From Cloeon dipterum (Eukaryota > Arthropoda > Insecta > Ephemeroptera > Baetidae), in NCBI RefSeq assembly GCF_949628265.1, contig NC_088787.1, positions 2,842,501-2,906,500 of the forward strand: DNA of 64,000 nt. The letters are read 5' to 3'. Shown piece after piece: positions 56,941 to 64,000 of the stretch. Numbering within the stretch: position 1 is the stretch's first letter; every line of letters begins with the position of its first letter. The notes below the pieces were generated by a model. The model was not told the origin of the DNA and did not search any database. It worked only from the letters and a program-made list of their open reading frames with translations. The position numbers and the translations under genes were made by a program.

Positions 56941-57524
56941 CACTTAAGAGAATTAATTTAATTTCATCGTTTATGGTTGAATAAGTTGGTAGTAGTCATA
57001 ATTAGTCATTTAAATTTTTTAAAAAATAGTTTTCGCAAAGCTACAGCTGAAAAATTATTTTTTTTTAAATTCAGATCGCAAATTATTCTGGTTAACACAA
57101 TAATATTCAATTTTTCAAATGACCTACATTTTAATCAATAAACAGCTGCGTGAAATTTAAATTTTCCCCGCTTTAGATAAGCAGAAACACGCCTATTTCG
57201 CCTTTTAGCGTGGGAGCGTGGAGGGCTGGCTGGATGCGCATTTGTGTTTCTATTTTTGGCTCAAGCGGCAAATAATGTTGTAACAAGGAAATAATTTTCG
57301 CGCTTAATATACCGCGACGCAAGACTCAGCATCTGAATTAAGCTAATCCCGAGGCGCGCGTTTAAACCGGCTCTGCGCCACCGCGAAGCAAATAAGTGCT
57401 GTAAACTCTCGTTAACAAACTCTCAGAGTCGGCATCTTTTCAAGTTTGCAATTCTTAAAATAAAGAATAAAATCCTACGGGGGCTGGATTCACACGACGC
57501 GTAGATATGGCGTCTGGAAGATTA

Positions 57525-58260
57525 TGGCGGGAAATTCTTTACTAACACCTGATTAGCCCGGTGATTTGCGAATCGACGGTTAGATGGCACATCAGGCTAA
57601 TGGAAATGTAAAAAATACGCAGAAATGAAATTATTAGGTTGGCACGCCTCTTTTTTGACGCTTCTGATTGGCCGCTGGACTGACTCCTGATTGGCCTCCA
57701 TTATTTCGACTCCATATTGGCTTTTGACTGGCGGGAAACCAACACAGATCGCATCCCGGTCCCCCGGTGGAAATTACGACTGCGCAGAATGTTTTAATTT
57801 GGGTCAAGCATTCGCAGTGATGCGTTTTGGCCTCTCAGTGAGATGAAGAAGCGATTTGAACATACTGCGCATGCTTAAGTTGCGCTCAAGTTTACTGCGC
57901 AGCTTCAAAATGAGCGAATTTTTCAAGCTGATTGATTTAACAAAAAATAAGTTATGTCTCCTGATTGGCCTCCATTTTTTCGACGCCATATTGACTTCTG
58001 ACCGGCGGGAACCAACGCAGATCGTAATCCAGACCTCCAGTGGGAATTACGCCTGCGCAGAAGGTTTTAATTTTGGTCAAGCATGCGCAGTGATGAGTTT
58101 CAGCCTCCCTGTAAGATGAAGTAGTGATCTGAACTTACTGCGCATGCTTAAGATGCGCACAAGTGTACTGCGCAGCTTCAAAATGCGGGAATATTCATAC
58201 AACTATTAAAATTCAACGCCATATTTACGTCTGACCGGCGGAAATCGACACAGATCCCCG
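57525..58260 (-). repeat. Repeat family R2, two tandem units, minus orientation
   Basis: First unit about 57525-57945, second (shorter) about 57955-58260. Each has ACTGCGCAGAA, a GCATGCGCAGTG-like site and CTGCGCATGCTTAAG. Confidence 0.6.
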
Positions 58261-59049
58261 ATGGAATACACGTAGACGGTGTCTCGCGACATTCGATTAT
58301 TGTTTGCTTAGCACAAAAAATTGCAAACCGATTTTTTTGTATCCGTGGCGGCTCGTGTGCTCAAGAGTCACAAACTTTTTACGACTGCAAAAACAATAAA
58401 AGAATTTAGTGGCAGTAAATTTTTACGGCTGCCTCCATTAATTTTTCCTAATTTAGAACAAACAAACTATTCCTGGGAGGGTGTGCCGCGCGCCCTTCGA
58501 GACCCGTAAATAAAACCAGGTGATGATTTTTTTTTTTGTTTAATCAAAGCAATCAATCAAAAATAATTAATCGTGTCGGAAGCAGAGAAAAAAGTGGGAG
58601 GAAGCATGCTGTTGTTGTTGTTGTGCGTTATTTGGCGGCTTGTTTGGCGCTTGTTTCGCCTTGCGGGCGGGCGGTTGTTTTTAATGCTCAGTGAGTCGGC
58701 GGCGGCGATTACGCGATCGTGTTTGATGCGAATTCGGCTCATCCATCACTGCATGGCCGACGTGCGCCAGATTGATGATTGCCACGCGCTTATTTCTTCC
58801 TTCGCGAGGCATTAACGCCCGCCGTCACACAGAGACGAACCATATAAGAGCCTCCCCAAACGACCGCGGCCAATTGCCACCCCCGCACCACCGGCCCCGC
58901 CATCGATCCGCGCCCGCTCGTTAGCAAACCAAACACTACTTCCCAAGCTTCCTCCTTCAATTTTCTAAATTTGAGTGATTTTATTATTTAAAAAATTATA
59001 TTTCATGAAAAGTAAATAGAAACGACTAATAAACCGATTATTCCAATTT

Positions 59050-59345
59050 TACTGATTACGCCCCCTTTTTGAGCAAAGGAAATTAATTGCTTCAGGGGTG
59101 AGAAAAATTATGTAAATTAAATTGTGACGAGATTAAAAATAGTGCTTTTGAGCTTTGAAAGTTATTTTTTATTTTTTTAAAAAGTAGCAGATTTTTGAAA
59201 GGGGTGTGTGTTTAGCCTGATTAAAATTCAGCAGTTGATAACAGCGCCAAAAACTGCCGAAATTCAGAAAGCTGATTAAATTTCCAGTTTATTCCTATTG
59301 AGCAATTATTTTCAAAATTATAATTTTCGCACAAAATTCGTCTGA
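59050..59345 (-). repeat. Dispersed repeat R3, minus orientation
   Basis: Inverse counterpart of 48905-49205: AAAGGAAATTAATTGCTTC at one end and AGAAAGCTGATTAAATTTCC further on. Confidence 0.55.
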
Positions 59346-60438
59346 AAATTTTAACTGGCCGTTAAAGAACCTTTAATTTTTTTTGGAAAATTAGAAATAC
59401 CCAAAATTGAGTTAATTTGTTCGAAAATCATCTCAAAATATTTCATTTTTTATTTTAAAATTTAAAAGATACGCAAATTTCAAAATTTTCTTGTAATAAA
59501 AACGTAATTAAAATGCAAAATTCAAAATTTCCCGCCACTGAATAGCTGCGACTGCAGCGCCTCTAGTTGTCAGGTGTGTTTAGAAAGGAGTTAAGTAAAT
59601 TTTCTTAAGTTCTTGATACCTTTTTACAAAGAAAATAATATTTTTAGTAACACAATTACTAAATCTTTCAAGGAAACATATTAAGGTCACTTCACGTCTC
59701 ATTTTGCGCCGATAAGAGGAATTTAAAGCCCTCGCGAGTTGAGAAAATCGTCGTAGCGAGAGCAATTGGACGCAGAGCGATGAGGCTCGCGAGACCGATT
59801 TTCCGCTGATTATGCCTTCAAAGACAAAGAGAAAATCGAATTGATGCAAATGTGCGGACAAATGCACAAAACTTACCCTCGCAAGTCGATCGCAACCCTT
59901 GCAATTTTCTTTTCCATTTATTTTTTTTTGTGTTTGCCTTTTGAAAATCAAAAGTACACAAAGTTTCACGACCCCGCATGTTTTTTAGGGGAAAAAACGC
60001 CCATCCATCGAATATATGTGTGTATTCAGGACGAAAAGCGATAAAAAAAGGCCGAACATACATGCTGAGAACTTTGTGATCGGATTTTCTGCTCTCGCTG
60101 CAGCTGTGTTGCAGCTCTCGCGCTGGAAAATGTGTTTAGTCGGGCACAATTTCCATTCGGCGTGCCGAGCAGAAAAGCAACTTTTGCGGTCACGTTCGAC
60201 ACTCGGCTTTTGCCAGGAATTCGCCTCAAGTTCGCTCTCGCTGTTTATTAACCAAGCAATTTCGCCCGGCGCGCAGACTGAACTTTTGCCACAAATTTAG
60301 TTAGAAATAATATTTGGGCGTGCGGGAAATGCCTCCGCGTCTGGGTCAGTCATTAAGGATTCAAGATGGCAGCCTTTTCGACTAATTAACTAATTTTGTG
60401 AACGAAATTTTGCGTGGAGATGCTTTTCCTTGGTTAAA

Positions 60439-60810
60439 GACTGTCTTTGACGAATATTCTGAGCCCACCAATCGATTCCTGAGGGTCGAGATAGGTAAAG
60501 TGGATGTTTTTCCGACCAATAAGTGCAGTGCGACGCGTGAACCTTTTTCCCGCCAAAATATTATGAACGCATTTGTGACAAGTGCGCATGCGTGAGAGCT
60601 GGCTGGATGTGACAAAGAAGTCATTTGTACAGGTGGTCTCTCTGCAAGTGATCAAACCAGCTCTCACGCATGCGCAGCTCTCGGAATTACGTTTATTTTG
60701 TTTTGGCGGGAAAAACGTTCGTGCACTTTACGGTCGGAAAAATGTCCAATATACCTAATTCGACCATCAGGAATCGATTTGAGTGCTCAGAATCTTCGGA
60801 AAATACGATC
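60439..60810. mobile_element. MITE with long terminal inverted repeats, third full copy
   Basis: GACTGTCTTTGACGAATATT at the left and a decayed GGAAAATACGATC at the right. The inner arms with CAATCGATTCCTGAGGGTCG, TGCGCATGCGTGAGAGCTGG and its inverse are well preserved. Confidence 0.7.
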
Positions 60811-62559
60811 TTTAACGGAAAATATCGTTTTTTCTGCGGAAAATTGTCCTAAGATAATTTTAAAATCCCTGCCCATCGTCCAGACGAGTCACCTGATCAC
60901 AGTGACGTTATTAAATGCTGGAAATTAAATTATTATCCAACTTCAGTCCAATCAAATGACCCGTATGCGCACAGCACTGCATTAAAAAAGGGGGCGTCGG
61001 ACAAATTTCCGCGGCAAGAACGATTTTTAAGTTTGAATTGGATTTGTTTCATCAAGACCATTTGAATTAACACCAAATTCAGGGTCAATGGTATTTTTCT
61101 TAGAACAATTTTTGTTTTTCAGAATTTTATTTAAATAATTGCAATTGTTATAATGCTTAAAATCGTTGTATTAGCGGGAAAACATCCAATTAACCTAATT
61201 TTACCCTCAGGAATCGATTGTTGCGCTCAGAAACTTCGTAAAAGACGGTATTTTAAGCGAAAATCGAAGCTAATTACCTCGATACGCAAATTTACGGCCA
61301 GCTCTTTTTATCTCTCGCGCGTTAAATGAAAAAATCCAAGCACGTAACTGCAAATTGAAACTTTTATCTCACAATATCCATTTTTCAACAGAGAAAATAA
61401 ATATTTAGAGAGAAACAAAAAAGGAAAATCAGATGTGCAGATAATTGCGGAATTTGGCAGGAGTTGGGCGCCGGCTTTTTGCGTCGGAAGTCGGAAAGGT
61501 TGCCGGGAAAGAAGAAAGAAAGAAAGTTGCGTGCGTCGGCGTCTGCGGCAATAAAAGCGCTTTTTCGCGCACACAGATAGATGTATATCATATCTGGCTT
61601 TATTTGCCTCGCCGCGCCGATCGTAAAAAGCTAATTCCGATCGAGTGTTTTAATTCCATCGACTCTGCTTTTATTGCCGCGCGCAGCCGCCCCGCACCGA
61701 AGCGAATTCAATAATTGCACCTCCGCAATTCCATTTCGCATTCACGCATCGCCAACTCTGCGCTTTCGCAATCTCCGCAAATTGGACACGTTAATTTTGA
61801 CGCATCCATTTATCAGAGGGGGAAAAATCCAGCAGAGATTGATTTTTTATTTCATTTCTTACTGATAAAATTGATTTTTAATAATTAATAATTAAATCTT
61901 TAGGACCAAAGAGTCTACAATTTATTTATAAACATTTTTCCATATAAAATTTAATTTTAAAAATCAAAAATCGAATTTTCAAGTCCATTTGAATTGAGAA
62001 AAAATAAAAAATAAATTTCCTGTCACTTGTTGCTAAAAAATACTAATTGTCGAATGCGGGGGAGAAGTGTGGCGCCAGCGGGCGAATGTTTTGGTTGCAA
62101 AACGCGATTAAGGCCGAGAGTTAATGCGCTCGTGTCGGGGCAGGCAGAGGATGAGAAAGCCGTTTGTTTCCTTTTCCACCAGATTAAACTGGAAGCGAGC
62201 GAGCGGCCAGATGCGGACTTCTTGGCTCTCTCGCTGCTCCTTTTAAACTCGAATGAAAAGCGAAATTGTTCTGTCAAAGCTGTGCGCACGCTCTATTTAT
62301 TTGCGTGCTCTCTGCCATGTCCTTTAATCGTTATTCTACACAGTTTATACGTCGCTTTCTGCACTTTATGGCCGTTGCAAAGAAGCTGTCTTAAAGGAAA
62401 ATCACAAAAGAAAGAATTCATTCCGCCATATTGAAAAAACATCGATAAAATGGCTAATTTCCTCGGTTTAATTTTTTTAATGAGCTCTTTAATTCAAAAT
62501 GGTGGTTTAAAGGCACGATTGACGCCATTTTTATTTTTAATGTGACTCTAGAACTATCA

Positions 62560-63150
62560 TCCGGGGGTCTTGTTGCGATCTGTGTTGGTTACCGCAAGTA
62601 AAATTAACGTTTTTATAGTTGAATCTAGTAAACTTGAAAAATTCGCTCATTTTGAAGCTGCGCAGTAAATTTGAGCGCAACTTAAGCATGCGCAGTATGT
62701 TCAGATCGCTTCTAACACTCACAAGGAGGCTTAACCTCATCATTGCGCATGCGTGACCCAAATCAAAACCTTCTGCGCAGTCGCAATTCCCACCGGGGGG
62801 CCAGGTAGCGATCTGTGCTTGTTCCCACCGGCCAGAAGTCAAAATGGCGACGAAATAATGGAGGCCAATCAGGAGAGACATAACTCGTTTTTAGTTAAAT
62901 CAGTCAGCTTCATAAATTCGCCCAATTGGAAGCTGCGCAGTAAACTTGTGCGCATCTTAAGCATGCGCAGTACGTTCAGATCGCTTCTTCATCTCACTGA
63001 GAGGCTAAAACTCATCACTGCGCATGCGTGGCCAAGATTAAAACCATCTGCGCAGTCATAATTCCCACCGGGGTGCCGGGTTGCGATCTGTGTTGGTTTT
63101 CCCGCCGGTAAGAAGTCAATATGGCGTCGAAATAAAGAGTAATTTCATAA
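62560..63150 (+). repeat. Repeat family R2, two tandem units
   Basis: Units at about 62560-62885 and 62885-63150, each with AGCTGCGCAGTAAA, AAGCATGCGCAGTA, TGCGCATGCGTG and CTGCGCAGTC sites. Confidence 0.65.
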
Positions 63151-64000
63151 TCAGACGAACATCAAAGTAATTCCAACATGGCGGAATGAATTCTCGCTAC
63201 TGTTCCATGAAACATGTGTTTTCACGGAGTAATAACCTGACGCCTCTCTAATCAAAGAGACAATTTTCGCGGAGAACAGCAGCGCGAGTGTGTGTGTGTG
63301 AGCGAAAATGCAATTTGCACGTTGAGTGCGTTCTGCTTCACGATCCGGTCCCGCAGGAGCGAAAGTATAATAAATGTCGTGCCGCTGCAGAAAGGAAATT
63401 TCGCAATTCGCATGCTGAAAATGCCGAGTCCCGAGCGAGCAGCGCCGAGGAAATGAGCAGAGTGCGGCCGGTTTGTCGGCGGCCTCGGACAGCCCAGAGT
63501 CGATCGTTTGACATGCAAATCAGGCACAATTGCAGAGGCCAATCACAAAGCCAGCTTCAAAATGCAAATTGCCACAAAGAGGCATTGCTGCAAATGAGTT
63601 TTACGGTTTAAATCTCATTTTTGTCCGTTCGGCAGATTTAAAATCAAAATTGGACAATGTTAAATGGTCGCCATCTTGTAAAAATGGTGGTTTCGCAGAA
63701 TTCTCAGCTAGCCGCCATTGTTGTAAAATTATTTAAAAATGGCGTTTTACTGGAACAAACATTTTTAGATGGTTTTTCTTCATCTTGAAAATTTGCCCGC
63801 CAAAAATTCAAACCCCTCGGGGCGCATCAACATTCCGCCTTTTGGAATTCGCGCGCCCTTTGTCAGAAGGAGCGATATATGTATTGCATAATTGTGCGGC
63901 GTCGGCGGGAATTTATCGGCGAAATGCTTTTGAAGTCGAAACCGATAAATAATGCCCGAGATTTACGGCCGGCGCGCGCTCGTTATTTTGCCCAATTTCC

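Larger units (their letters stand above)
54757..64000. other. Long gene-free stretch, probably first intron and/or 5' flank of the receptor
   Basis: Apart from the repeats listed separately, I find no exon with recognisable domains, including the TM1 exon that the receptor needs. ORFs are short and often GC-biased or made of repeats. A (TTG)n run is near 58610. AAnATGGCGG-type strings recur. Confidence 0.45.

Noticed and set aside
59580-59969. Minus-strand ORF of 129 codons
   Set aside because: No signal, domain or splice context; its composition matches neighbouring non-coding DNA.

Overview
The window looks like nuclear DNA of an insect or another hexapod. The genes are split by short GT-AG introns, the background is AT-rich and full of MITE-like repeats, and the dominant family is Yellow/MRJP (major royal jelly protein-like), which is best known from insects. 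A Moody/Tre1-type GPCR and the end of a C2H2 zinc-finger gene fit that reading. I cannot name the species.

Layout: (1) 3-128, + strand: last codons of a C2H2 zinc-finger gene, then about 4.4 kb of repeats. (2) 4.6-48.7 kb, + strand: a tandem array of nine Yellow/MRJP-like genes, labelled YL1-YL9 here. The shared plan is a non-coding first exon; an exon with a signal peptide and the motifs VYEW/FDFIWPS and FPSWHLH; a long exon with GRLWVLD and KIWIFNL; a third exon; and a last exon with a Ser/Thr-rich stalk, one transmembrane helix and a cytoplasmic tail full of Tyr-x-x-Val/Ile/Leu motifs. YL1, YL4, YL5, YL8 and YL9 assemble into complete type I membrane proteins of 493-608 residues with all intron phases consistent. 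YL2 has a frameshift in front of the membrane exon, YL6 and YL7 share stop codons that make them secreted, and YL3 is an internally deleted remnant. Decayed exon fragments of further copies lie upstream of YL2, YL6 and YL7. The YL6 and YL7 units are a recent direct segmental duplication. (3) 48.7-51.5 kb: intergenic DNA with a purine-rich tandem array. (4) 51.5-54.8 kb, - strand: the three 3' exons of a GC-rich Moody/Tre1-like receptor; its TM1 exon is not in the window. (5) 54.8-64 kb: no exon recognised, only dispersed repeats, probably the receptor's first intron and/or 5' flank.

How the genes may work together (inference): Yellow-family proteins are normally secreted. Here the fold appears to be used as the ectodomain of a family of membrane proteins whose tails carry YxxV, YxNV and a C-terminal YL[KRE][VIL]xP motif, as in ITIM, Grb2/Drk or SHP recruiting receptors. 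Near relatives that lost the membrane anchor could be soluble forms of the same ectodomains. This arrangement is the most interesting thing in the window.
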